Of a DNA stretch of 64,000 bases, positions 34,885 through 42,521 are shown in pieces. A program made the translations under genes and the position numbers. The DNA is from an uncultured Flavobacteriales bacterium. Its GTDB lineage: Bacteria; Bacteroidota; Bacteroidia; Flavobacteriales_D; Crocinitomicaceae. The notes under the pieces were generated by a model, which did no database searches, was not told the origin of the DNA, and saw nothing but the letters and a program-made list of their open reading frames with translations. The stretch spans positions 62,001-126,000 of the forward strand of contig CALJKJ010000018.1 of assembly GCA_937973685.1 (NCBI GenBank). The letters are read 5' to 3'. Numbering within the stretch: position 1 is the stretch's first letter; the number at the start of each line of letters is the position of its first letter.

Positions 34885-34914
34885 AATAGTTGTGAAAAAC
34901 GCTATTTTTATCAA

Positions 34915-35421
34915 TTAGTGTTGATGACCATGTGCTCCGTGAGAGTGGCCATGTGCGATTTCATCTGCTGTTGCTTGTCTAATTTCGATGATTTCTCCAT
35001 CAAAATTTAAATCAATTCCCGCTAAGGGATGATTGAAGTCCATTTTCACGATTTCCTCAGAAATTTCTAAAACAAGACCTCTTAAATTGTTGCCTTCACT
35101 ATCTGACATCGGTACCAAAGCTCCAACAAAAATGTGTTCTTCGTTCATTTTTCCTGATTCATCAACGAATACAGAAGTTGGAATAGCTGCGATTTGATCT
35201 TCGTTGCGTTGTCCGTATGCTTCGTCGGAAACAATCGAGAAATTAAATTTATCTCCTGCTTTTAAGCCGTGTACGCTTTCTTCAAATTTCGGAATAATAC
35301 GTTCAATGCCGTATAAGAATTCCATTGGACGATCTTGAGAAGTTTCCTCAATTTTTTCACCTGTTTGGTGATTGGTTAGCTTGTAGTGCAAGGAAACCAC
35401 CGTGTTGATGTCTACTGTCAT
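34915..35421 (-). CDS. slyD: FKBP-type peptidyl-prolyl isomerase, SlyD-like
   Basis: A 168-residue cytoplasmic prolyl isomerase/chaperone. The FKBP halves VSLHYKLTN...GEKIEETS and DKFNFSIVSDEAYG are interrupted by the IF (insert-in-flap) chaperone domain. LAGIDLNFDGEIIEI is the usual NPLAGxxLxF-type end. The C-terminus is His-rich (HGHSHGAHGHQH), the metal-binding tail of SlyD, which delivers nickel in other bacteria. ATG 35421 is preferred; the open frame to 35469 would add 16 residues that do not match the family. Confidence 0.92.
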   Translation of the reverse strand: MTVDINTVVSLHYKLTNHQTGEKIEETSQDRPMEFLYGIERIIPKFEESVHGLKAGDKFNFSIVSDEAYGQRNEDQIAAIPTSVFVDESGKMNEEHIFVGALVPMSDSEGNNLRGLVLEISEEIVKMDFNHPLAGIDLNFDGEIIEIRQATADEIAHGHSHGAHGHQH

Positions 35422-35471
35422 AAAAAATATAATATTGGGTAAAGATAATGGAAACTTAGCGCAACTCAAAT

Positions 35472-36512
35472 TTAGTCATCACAAATTGTCCCTTTGTGTT
35501 CGGTTTTTTGAAAGGTTTCGTTGAGCATTTCTAGTTCTTTCAAAAGCTCGGGACTTGGAGGTGTGCTTGTCAATTCACTCAAATTTGGTTGTCCTGCATC
35601 AACCCAAGCAGTGTACCAAATTGAACCAACCGCAATGATTGCTTCGCGCATACGACGTTCGATCATTCCATGTAATAACAACTGATATGCGTCACAAAAT
35701 TCTTTGGAATATACCTGAATAACTGCTTGTCCTCTCGTTTCATAAGCATATTTTTTATCACTCGGAAAGGTTGCCGTTAATTCTTTTTCCAAGCTTAATA
35801 CCGAATCAACAGCCATGTGTGACGTGTAAACTGCATTCCATGAAAAATCAAGAACGTTGTTAATATAATTACTTTTTCCAACGAAATAATCATAGTTTTC
35901 CGCATCCATTTCTACAATGCGACTTTCCCAAAGACCATGAATGCCACGTTGACCGGTTAATTGACCATTATAGTTTTCAGTAGTGTGAAGGGGAACATGG
36001 GCATCACCAATATAATGTCCGATTTCTGCAGCGTATTTCAAGATGAGGTCGACGTTTTTTGTTTCAAAAGCCTTTTGAAGTCTGTATTTCATGACTAAAA
36101 TATGCCAAGGAACAATTCCGTATGCTTGTAATGTGTCTTCCGAAAATTTTGCTACTGCATCATTCCACTTTTTGGGAACTTCTTCAAAGGGATTTTTTCC
36201 TCCCAATGCATAGTGATCGATATCAATGTAATGTCGTTGTGCTTCGCCTTCCACAGCATAGCGTCTCTTGTCAGGATCGGTCGCATGTTCCGTTAAAAAT
36301 TCAATGTTTTCTTTGAAAAACCCGAACATGGCAGGAGGTAGGCTGAAAATTGCCACGCGATTGATACGTTTATGTCCGAAAAACCCCCATAAACCGCTGT
36401 TGGCATGTAGCCAAAATAAATTGTAATTAGCTGTGCACGTTTGTGCAAAAAGTAAAAATGTTAAAACAAATAACTTTTTTTTAAACTTCAATAAAATTAA
36501 CCAATTTACCAT
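35472..36512 (-). CDS. S1/P1-nuclease / zinc-dependent phospholipase C-like secreted hydrolase
   Basis: A 346-residue exported protein. A signal peptide (KFKKKLFVLTFLLFAQTCTA) is followed by WGFFGHKRINRVA, where Trp/His would bind zinc. Further on are AQRHYIDIDHY and HYIGDAHVPLHTTENYNG...GIHGLWESRI, the His/Asp cluster of the S1-P1 nuclease/phospholipase C fold. A trinuclear zinc hydrolase acting on nucleic acid or phospholipid is likely; which one is not clear. ATG 36512 lies 32 bp inside comB. A TTG at 36491 would start just before the signal peptide and is equally possible. Confidence 0.78.
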   Translation of the reverse strand: MVNWLILLKFKKKLFVLTFLLFAQTCTANYNLFWLHANSGLWGFFGHKRINRVAIFSLPPAMFGFFKENIEFLTEHATDPDKRRYAVEGEAQRHYIDIDHYALGGKNPFEEVPKKWNDAVAKFSEDTLQAYGIVPWHILVMKYRLQKAFETKNVDLILKYAAEIGHYIGDAHVPLHTTENYNGQLTGQRGIHGLWESRIVEMDAENYDYFVGKSNYINNVLDFSWNAVYTSHMAVDSVLSLEKELTATFPSDKKYAYETRGQAVIQVYSKEFCDAYQLLLHGMIERRMREAIIAVGSIWYTAWVDAGQPNLSELTSTPPSPELLKELEMLNETFQKTEHKGTICDD

Positions 36513-37209
36513 CTTTCATCATCGGAATTACTGCTGTTTGGTTTGGTGTCAAACAGTATTTAATGTCTTCATTCAGATTCAGATTTTTTAATCTTCGACG
36601 GTGTGAACTCGATTTTAAAAAGCCCATATAATTATCCTTAGCAGAAAGATACAAATATTTTGCTGAAATAGATGAATCTTCTGTTGAGGTAAAATTTCCT
36701 GTATTAATTAAGTGCTCACAAATAGCTCCAGCACAGATGGTATCTTCAAGGTTAAACTTGTCCTGCCATCCCGAACACAAACACAAAATATTTTTATCTT
36801 GCTTTGCAAGCCATTGGTTCAAGTGATCCAAGTTTAAAAACGATCCCACTACAACTGTCTCAGCATCTTTGGCAACATCCAACGATTTCGTACCATTTGT
36901 TGTTGTAAGGACAACTTCTTTTCCTGTGAAATCAGGTTTCATGTAACTAAATGGTGAGTTTCCAAAGTCAAAACCTTCCACAATTTGACCTTTTCGTTCA
37001 GCACCTGCTAAGAATCCTTTTTGCTTGTATTCCCATGCTTCTTCAACTGTTGGAACAGGAATTATTGATGCAATTCCATTGTCAAATGCTGCGCAAATTG
37101 CGCTGGTTGCACGCAATACATCGATTACAACTACAATTTCAAATTCATTTTTAAAATAAGCGTATTCGCCAGGTGTAAAACAAACCTCAACTCTTTTTCT
37201 CGTTTCCAT
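36481..37209 (-). CDS. comB: 2-phosphosulfolactate phosphatase family protein (ComB)
   Basis: A 242-residue Mg-dependent acid phosphatase of the ComB family, which dephosphorylates 2-phosphosulfolactate in coenzyme M or sulfolactate pathways. Conserved segments are VVIDVLRATSAI, AGERKG-like AGAERKGQ, GNSPF, VLTTTNGTKSL and LCLCSGWQDKFNLEDTICAG. The length is normal. No other coenzyme M or sulfolactate gene is nearby, so the substrate in this organism is open. Its end overlaps the start of the following hydrolase gene. A TAnnTTTG element lies 8 bp upstream. Confidence 0.88.
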   Translation of the reverse strand: METRKRVEVCFTPGEYAYFKNEFEIVVVIDVLRATSAICAAFDNGIASIIPVPTVEEAWEYKQKGFLAGAERKGQIVEGFDFGNSPFSYMKPDFTGKEVVLTTTNGTKSLDVAKDAETVVVGSFLNLDHLNQWLAKQDKNILCLCSGWQDKFNLEDTICAGAICEHLINTGNFTSTEDSSISAKYLYLSAKDNYMGFLKSSSHRRRLKNLNLNEDIKYCLTPNQTAVIPMMKDGKLVNFIEV

Positions 37210-37217
37210 AAGTGCCG

Positions 37218-37225
37218 CAAAGTTA
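37218..37225 (-). promoter_or_regulatory. Candidate -7 element for comB
   Basis: The minus strand reads TAACTTTG (TAnnTTTG), ending eight bases before the comB ATG, which implies a very short leader. Confidence 0.4.
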
Positions 37226-37244
37226 AGAAAAATGATTGGAGCAA

Positions 37245-37535
37245 TTATTTCAACTTAAAAATCTTCTTTTCTGCAACAAATGTCCCAAATGGAATCAATG
37301 AAGCGATGTAAGCATAAAACTGAGTTTTCACAGACCATTTTTGATGGTTGTTTGCCAGAAAAACAAGTAATATGTAGGCAATAAATAAAACACCATGTGC
37401 CATTCCAACAAAATAATTTGGCTCCGGCATTGCATAAAGTCGTTTTAACGGCATGGTAATAAAAAGTAATAAATATGATATTCCTTCGAGAATTGCTACT
37501 ACGCGTAAAATTTTTAAAATAATATTAGCTGACAT
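37245..37535 (-). CDS. DUF3817 family small integral membrane protein
   Basis: A 96-residue protein with three hydrophobic helices. The pattern LRVVAILEGISYLLLF-P-KR near the start, then VGMAHGVLFIAYILLV and a final PFGTFVAEKKI, is that of DUF3817 (YdzA-like) membrane proteins. Function is unknown. It lies between comB and the lipoprotein gene, five bases after the latter, and may be the third gene of a uvrB-led unit. Confidence 0.75.
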   Translation of the reverse strand: MSANIILKILRVVAILEGISYLLLFITMPLKRLYAMPEPNYFVGMAHGVLFIAYILLVFLANNHQKWSVKTQFYAYIASLIPFGTFVAEKKIFKLK

Positions 37536-37540
37536 ATTTA

Positions 37541-37930
37541 TTATTGTTTAATAAAAGTAAGACCATACACTTTCATCTTCCAAGTTCCATTATTATCTTG
37601 GTAAGGTTCTTGCTCAATTGTTAAGGGAAATGAACTGGTAGATCCGATTTTCAATTGCGTTTTCGTCGAATTCATTACTGCTTTTCCAACTTGCGTGATG
37701 TTACAATCACACAATTCACTGCCACAAATTGTTTCACAGGCATAACTAAAACGACCGTCTTTCCCTTGAATAACGATTTCGCTGGTTACGATTTTATTGA
37801 ACGTACTATCAAATTGCGTTACCGTTCGCCAAGTTCCTTCGAAATTTGAATTGTATTTGTAAACTGGTTTGTCACACGATCCAACTGCAACCAACAGAAC
37901 AAGTGTGAACATGGTAAAAAGTAGTTTCAT
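37541..37930 (-). CDS. Hypothetical lipoprotein
   Basis: A 129-residue protein beginning MKLLFTMFTLVLLVAVGSCDK, a lipoprotein signal with lipobox VGSC (Cys19). The mature part is a lipocalin-like, mainly beta sequence with FEGTWRTVTQFDS and a CETICGSELCDC cysteine cluster that may form disulfides or bind a metal. I do not recognise a named family. ATG 37930 is chosen because the longer frame (to 38044) would run into uvrB and spoil the signal peptide. It starts one base after the uvrB stop. Confidence 0.75.
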   Translation of the reverse strand: MKLLFTMFTLVLLVAVGSCDKPVYKYNSNFEGTWRTVTQFDSTFNKIVTSEIVIQGKDGRFSYACETICGSELCDCNITQVGKAVMNSTKTQLKIGSTSSFPLTIEQEPYQDNNGTWKMKVYGLTFIKQ

Positions 37931-37931
37931 C

Positions 37932-39953
37932 TTATTTTTTTTGTGCTTGTAATTCAAATAATTCATCACGGTATTTTGCAGCTTGAATAAAGTCCAAATC
38001 TTTTGCTGCTTTTTCCATCTGTTTTCTTTTGGTGGCAATCGCATGGTCTAATTCAGCTGGATTTTTATAACTCATTTGAACGTCTGCAGCGATTGCTGTT
38101 GTTTCAGAAATCGTATATTCTTTTGGTGCACGCACGTTTGGATCGCCATCTGCAACTTTGGTCGACTGCATTATTTTCTCTTTCGATTTGTTCAAAGCAG
38201 TAGGAGTGAGGCCGTGTGCTTCGTTGTATGCGATTTGCATAGCACGGCGACGTTCCGTTTCTTCGATGGTCTTTCGCATCGAGTCGGTCATTTTATCAGC
38301 ATACATGATGACTTTTCCATTCACATTTCGAGCAGCTCGACCAACAGTTTGCACCAAAGAGCGGACATTTCGTAAAAATCCTTCTTTGTCAGCATCAATA
38401 ATTGCCACAAGACTTACTTCAGGTAAATCCAATCCCTCACGTAATAAATTGACTCCAATTAGCACATCAAATTCGCCTAAACGCAATTGACGAAGAATTT
38501 CCACTCGTTCGATCGTATCAATGTCGGAGTGAATATACCGACAAGGAATTCCCATTTTATCCAAGTATTTCTGTAACTCTTCGGCCATTCGCTTCGTCAA
38601 CGTTGTAACCAAGGTGCGTTCGTCCAATTCAATGCGTTGTTGGATCTCTTCGATGAGGTCGTCAATTTGATTGTTACTTGGTCGAACCATTATTATCGGA
38701 TCTAAAAGTCCAGTAGGACGAATCAATTGTTCCACAACAACACCTTCAGAAATCGCTAATTCATAATCGGCAGGTGTAGCAGATACGTAGACGATTTGAT
38801 TAACGATTTGTTCAAATTCATCAAATTTCAACGGACGATTATCCATCGCGGCTTGTAAGCGGAAACCATAATCGACGAGATTGATTTTTCGTGCACGGTC
38901 ACCGCCATACATTGCACGTATTTGTGGAATGGTCACGTGACTTTCGTCGATAATCATTAAAAAATCTTTCGGGAAATAGTCCAACAAACAGAAAGGGCGT
39001 GAGCCTGGTTCGCGTTGGTCAAAATAGCGGGAATAATTTTCAATTCCGGAACAATAGCCCAATTCGCGCATCATTTCTAAGTCGAAATTCGTGCGTTCTT
39101 CCAAGCGTTTCGCTTCCATCATTTTTCCCGCTTTTCGGAAATTCTCCACTTGAATTGCCATGTCTTCACCAATGTGATCGATTGCTTTTCGGGTCGTTTC
39201 TGGACTCGAAACAAAGATATTTGCTGGATAAATGGTAATTTCTTCGTAGCGTTCTATTTCGTTGTGAAATTCTGGGTCAATAGCTCGGATTTGTTCGATT
39301 TCATCTCCCCAAAATTCGATACGGATTGCGTAATCAGCATAGGCCAAATAAATGTCAACAGTATCACCTTTTACACGGAAAGTTCCGCGTTTAAATTCGG
39401 TTTCTGTTCGAGCATAGAGATTTTCAACCAATCGCAATAGGAATTTGTTGCGCGAGACAGACTCGCCTTTTTTCAAATAAATGATTGAATTAGCAAATTC
39501 ATTCGGATTTCCGATACCATAAATACAAGAAACAGATGAAACGACGATCACGTCTTTTCGTCCCGACAAAAGAGCGGAAGTTGCAGAAAGACGCAGTTTT
39601 TCAATCTCTTCGTTAATTGCTAAATCTTTTTCAATGTATGTGTCCGTTGTCGGAAGGTAAGCCTCTGGTTGATAATAATCGTAGTAACTCACAAAATATT
39701 CTACGGAATTGTTTGGAAAAAACTGTTTGAATTCTCCGTAAAGCTGAGCAGCCAGTGTTTTGTTGTGAGAAAGGATTAATGTTGGTTTTCCTGTTTGTTG
39801 AATGACGTTTGCCATGGTAAATGTTTTACCTGAACCAGTAACACCCAATAAAGTTTGTGCTTGCACCCCAGAGTTGATTCCCTCAACCAATTCTTTGATG
39901 GCTGTTGGTTGGTCACCTGTGGGTGAAAAGTCAGCAACAAGTTGAAAATCCAT
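37932..39953 (-). CDS. uvrB: Excinuclease ABC subunit B
   Basis: A 673-residue helicase-like damage-verification subunit of UvrABC nucleotide excision repair. Walker A is GVTGSGKTFTMAN, the beta-hairpin region is YYDYYQPEAYLP, motif II lies in LMIIDESH, and motif VI is QTVGRAARN. The last 40 residues form the UVR domain (ELDHAIATKRKQMEKAAKDLDFIQAA) that binds UvrC. The length is standard. A TAnnTTTG element ends four bases before the ATG, so the mRNA may be leaderless. Confidence 0.97.
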   Translation of the reverse strand: MDFQLVADFSPTGDQPTAIKELVEGINSGVQAQTLLGVTGSGKTFTMANVIQQTGKPTLILSHNKTLAAQLYGEFKQFFPNNSVEYFVSYYDYYQPEAYLPTTDTYIEKDLAINEEIEKLRLSATSALLSGRKDVIVVSSVSCIYGIGNPNEFANSIIYLKKGESVSRNKFLLRLVENLYARTETEFKRGTFRVKGDTVDIYLAYADYAIRIEFWGDEIEQIRAIDPEFHNEIERYEEITIYPANIFVSSPETTRKAIDHIGEDMAIQVENFRKAGKMMEAKRLEERTNFDLEMMRELGYCSGIENYSRYFDQREPGSRPFCLLDYFPKDFLMIIDESHVTIPQIRAMYGGDRARKINLVDYGFRLQAAMDNRPLKFDEFEQIVNQIVYVSATPADYELAISEGVVVEQLIRPTGLLDPIIMVRPSNNQIDDLIEEIQQRIELDERTLVTTLTKRMAEELQKYLDKMGIPCRYIHSDIDTIERVEILRQLRLGEFDVLIGVNLLREGLDLPEVSLVAIIDADKEGFLRNVRSLVQTVGRAARNVNGKVIMYADKMTDSMRKTIEETERRRAMQIAYNEAHGLTPTALNKSKEKIMQSTKVADGDPNVRAPKEYTISETTAIAADVQMSYKNPAELDHAIATKRKQMEKAAKDLDFIQAAKYRDELFELQAQKK

Positions 39954-39957
39954 GTTT

Positions 39958-39965
39958 CAAAAATA
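39958..39965 (-). promoter_or_regulatory. Candidate -7 element abutting the uvrB start
   Basis: The minus strand reads TATTTTTG (TAnnTTTG), ending four bases before the uvrB ATG. This implies a leaderless or near-leaderless transcript. Confidence 0.45.
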
Positions 39966-40029
39966 CGACAATTACACATGAAAAATGGAATCTTATGACT
40001 GATTTTAAAGCGGAACGAAAAGATAAATG

Positions 40030-40037
40030 TATTTTTG
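40030..40037 (+). promoter_or_regulatory. Candidate -7 element for terC
   Basis: TATTTTTG matches TAnnTTTG, 21 bp before the ATG at 40059. It supports that start over the in-frame TTG at 40035, which overlaps the element. Confidence 0.4.
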
Positions 40038-40058
40038 TTGTTTGTAAGTAAATCGATT

Positions 40059-40814
40059 ATGACGGAACAATTCAATGATTTCATCACTCTTTTTTCAAAT
40101 AACCCATTGAATGCGGTGTTTTTGATTTTAGGAATACTTTTATTGGAGATTATTTTATCGTTTGATAATGCTGCTGTTTTGGCAACTATGGTTAAGGATT
40201 TGCCAGTTGAACAACAGTCAAAGGCTTTGAAATATGGAATCATTGGAGCGTATGTTTTTCGAGGAATCGCATTGATTTTAGTTGAATCTATTTTGACTAT
40301 TTGGTGGTTGAAACCAATTGGAGGAGCTTATTTGTTGTACATGTGTATCAAGCATTTTACCGCGAAAGAAATTCAAACCGAAATAGACGAAGAAGTAAAA
40401 GACACCAAATCTAGCTTTTTGTATAAATACACGGTTGGTGTGTTAGGTGTGTTTTGGTCAACAGTTCTAGCCGTTGAATTCATGGATATTGTTTTTTCAA
40501 TTGACAATATTTTTGCTGTCGTCGCATACTCAGACAACATAATTTTGATTTGTATTGGTGTTTTTATTGGCATTTTAGCGATGCGTTACGTAGCCAAGTA
40601 TTTTGTCGTTTTGATGGAGAAATATCCATTCTTAGAAAAGTCAGCATTTTTAGTCATTGGAATATTAGGGGTGAAATTGTGCCTTTCGTTGCTTGTACAT
40701 TTTGTACCAAGTACGAAGTGGATTGAATCGGAACAATTTGATTTGGTTATCTCAGGATTAACATTAGCCATATTTATCGTACCGATTGCGGTAAATCGGT
40801 TCGTGAACAAATAA
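40059..40814 (+). CDS. TerC family integral membrane protein
   Basis: A 251-residue membrane protein with about seven helices. The TerC hallmarks are LLLEIILSFDNAAVLA in the first helix and VEFMDIVFSIDNIFAV in the middle, each with an Asp-Asn pair in the membrane. TerC/Alx proteins are linked to manganese export and metal loading of secreted proteins, and in some species to tellurite resistance. The length is at the short end of the family. It is a single-gene unit between uvrB and tRNA-Leu. Confidence 0.9.
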   Translation: MTEQFNDFITLFSNNPLNAVFLILGILLLEIILSFDNAAVLATMVKDLPVEQQSKALKYGIIGAYVFRGIALILVESILTIWWLKPIGGAYLLYMCIKHFTAKEIQTEIDEEVKDTKSSFLYKYTVGVLGVFWSTVLAVEFMDIVFSIDNIFAVVAYSDNIILICIGVFIGILAMRYVAKYFVVLMEKYPFLEKSAFLVIGILGVKLCLSLLVHFVPSTKWIESEQFDLVISGLTLAIFIVPIAVNRFVNK

Positions 40815-40850
40815 AAAAAGCACCTTTCTTTTCAGAAAAGTGCTTTGAAT
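40814..40850. terminator. Terminator shared by terC and tRNA-Leu
   Basis: The stem aaagcac/gtgcttt (40817-40823 with 40840-40846) is flanked on the minus strand by seven T, and by a weaker T-run on plus. It ends tRNA-Leu (-) and probably terC (+). Confidence 0.7.
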
Positions 40851-40855
40851 TTTTG

Positions 40856-40937
40856 TGCGCACGACTGGATTCGAACCAGCACACCTAATGGCACCACCCC
40901 CTCAAGATGGCATGTCTACCAATTTCACCACGTGCGC
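40856..40937 (-). tRNA. tRNA-Leu (anticodon GAG)
   Basis: A minus-strand class II tRNA of 82 nt: acceptor stem gcgcacg/cgtgcgc, anticodon stem ccatc/ggtgg with loop TTGAGGG giving anticodon GAG, a variable arm (tgccattaggtgt region) and T loop ttcgaat. The discriminator is A and CCA is not encoded. It reads CUC/CUU leucine codons. Confidence 0.95.
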
Positions 40938-40972
40938 AGTCTTTTAGCATAGCAAAGATAGTAAATTCAGGC

Positions 40973-41584
40973 TTATTTTATTTTTAAGTCCAATATTTTT
41001 TCTGACCCAATAAATCCTTCGAAATGATCTCCAATAACTGTTGGTCCGACACCAGCTGGTGTTCCAGTAAAAATTAAGTCGCCTGTTTTCAATGTGATAA
41101 ATTGAGAGACATAGCTAATGATTGTCTCAATGGAAAAAATCATGTCGCTTGTTTGTCCGTGTTGAACAATAGTACCATTCTTGTGCAAGAAAAAATTGAC
41201 ATTTGAAAAGTCTAATTCATTTTTTGAAATAAATTTAAATCCCAAAGGCGCGCTGTTGTCAAATCCTTTCGCTTTTTCCCAAGGAAGACCTTTTTTTTTG
41301 CATTCCTCTTGGATGTCTCTTGCTGTAAAATCAATTCCTAAGGTGATTTCATCAAAATAATCGCTTGCAAATTTGACTGGAATATTTTTCCCTACTTTTT
41401 TAATTTTCACTACTAATTCACATTCAAAATGCAAGTCTTTGGTGAAGTCAGGAATGTAAAACGGATTTCCTGCGGGCAATAAAGCAGTGTCAGGTTTTAA
41501 GAAATACAAGGGTTCAGTTGGCAAATCATTTTTCAATTCTTTCGCATGATCCGCATAATTTCTGCCTATACAAATGATTTTCAT
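40973..41584 (-). CDS. Fumarylacetoacetate hydrolase family protein
   Basis: A protein of about 203 residues of the FAH fold. It opens with MKIICIGRNYADHAKEL, then has PLYFLKPDTALLP, the metal ligands in HFECELVVKI, LGIDFTARDIQ and the C-terminal GDLIFTGTPAGVGP. Members act as acylpyruvate hydrolases or oxaloacetate decarboxylases; the precise substrate is not predictable. ATG 41584 gives the family start, and the frame upstream to 41617 overlaps the exonuclease gene. It lies four bases after that gene and is probably co-transcribed. Confidence 0.9.
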   Translation of the reverse strand: MKIICIGRNYADHAKELKNDLPTEPLYFLKPDTALLPAGNPFYIPDFTKDLHFECELVVKIKKVGKNIPVKFASDYFDEITLGIDFTARDIQEECKKKGLPWEKAKGFDNSAPLGFKFISKNELDFSNVNFFLHKNGTIVQHGQTSDMIFSIETIISYVSQFITLKTGDLIFTGTPAGVGPTVIGDHFEGFIGSEKILDLKIK

Positions 41585-41588
41585 TTGG

Positions 41589-42443
41589 TTATTTTTTGAA
41601 TTTATTTTGAAGCGCAATCAATTTTTCCGCATCAGTTAGTTCTGGTTCGTTTTTTGATTTCTCTGCACGATTACCTGCTTTAATACGTTCCATTTCCTCA
41701 CGTAATACTTGTTTGGTAAACAACGGGAAATCAGCATCCATCATCCAACCATAGTATCCAGGTTCCGTTTTTGCAACTTCAGCAATGGTTTTACCTTTGT
41801 GTTTTCCAAAGTTATAGGTGATTTGACCATCTTTTAATTTACCTAAACGTCCTGCGAAGTCAGCTATCTCTGTGTTTCCTTGACGCGAAAAGTCTGATAA
41901 TTCAGCAACTGTTTGAGCTAACTCATCGTATTTTTCTAACTGAGCCTTGAACACTTCCATTGTTACTTTCGTATCATACATAGCATTGTGCGCATTCTCC
42001 ATTTTCTTATCGCAATAGAATTGATAGGCTGCAACAAGGGTACGTTGTTCCATTTTATGGAAAATATTTTGAACATCAATCAGTTTTCGTGATTGAATAT
42101 CAAAAACATGATTTGCACGTAAAAATTCTTCTGCTAAAACGGGAATATCGAATTTATTAGAATTGTAACCTCCTAAATCTGCATCACCAATAAAAGCCGC
42201 TATTTCATCAACTAATTGATTGAAAGTAGGCTCGTCTTTTACCATTTCGTTTGAAATGCCTGTTATTTCAGTAGATTCTTGAGAAATAGGAATAGTGGGG
42301 TTGACACGTCTAAAAAAATCCGTTTCGGTTCCATCAGGCATGCGTTTGATCATGCCGATTTCGATAATACGATCTTTTGAAATGTCTAATCCTGTTGTTT
42401 CTAAATCGAGCATGACAAAAGGACGTGTTAGCGATAACTTCAT
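41589..42443 (-). CDS. DEDDh 3'-5' exonuclease (DnaQ/exonuclease X-like)
   Basis: A 284-residue exonuclease. The Exo I motif is MLDLETTGLD, Exo II is in LGGYNSNKFDIPVL, and the Exo III His-Asp is in NAHNAMYDTKV. The C-terminal part has FGKHKGKTIAEV...GYYGWMM, an extension found in exonuclease X-like and related DnaQ-fold proteins. It probably degrades or proofreads DNA, but it is not part of a polymerase gene. It ends four bases before the FAH-family gene. Confidence 0.88.
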   Translation of the reverse strand: MKLSLTRPFVMLDLETTGLDISKDRIIEIGMIKRMPDGTETDFFRRVNPTIPISQESTEITGISNEMVKDEPTFNQLVDEIAAFIGDADLGGYNSNKFDIPVLAEEFLRANHVFDIQSRKLIDVQNIFHKMEQRTLVAAYQFYCDKKMENAHNAMYDTKVTMEVFKAQLEKYDELAQTVAELSDFSRQGNTEIADFAGRLGKLKDGQITYNFGKHKGKTIAEVAKTEPGYYGWMMDADFPLFTKQVLREEMERIKAGNRAEKSKNEPELTDAEKLIALQNKFKK

Positions 42444-42463
42444 TTTTTATTTTTTTCAAAGAT

Positions 42464-42495
42464 GCAAAAAAAGTCCCAGTAAAACTGAGACTTTT
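42464..42495 (-). terminator. Terminator of the OmpA-family gene
   Basis: The stem aaaagtc-c-cagt/actg-a-gactttt (42468-42479 with 42483-42494) has a three-base loop and a T-run on the minus strand. It separates the gene from the exonuclease gene. Confidence 0.65.
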
Positions 42496-42521
42496 AGATA
42501 AAAAAACAAATGGCTTTTTGT

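Noticed and set aside
38158..38490. 110-residue open frame on plus inside uvrB
   Set aside because: It is a shadow of the conserved UvrB motif V/VI region, which is certain on the minus strand.
40059..40814. Tellurite resistance locus
   Set aside because: terC stands alone; no terA, terB, terD or terZ is near, so a metal-homeostasis role is more likely.
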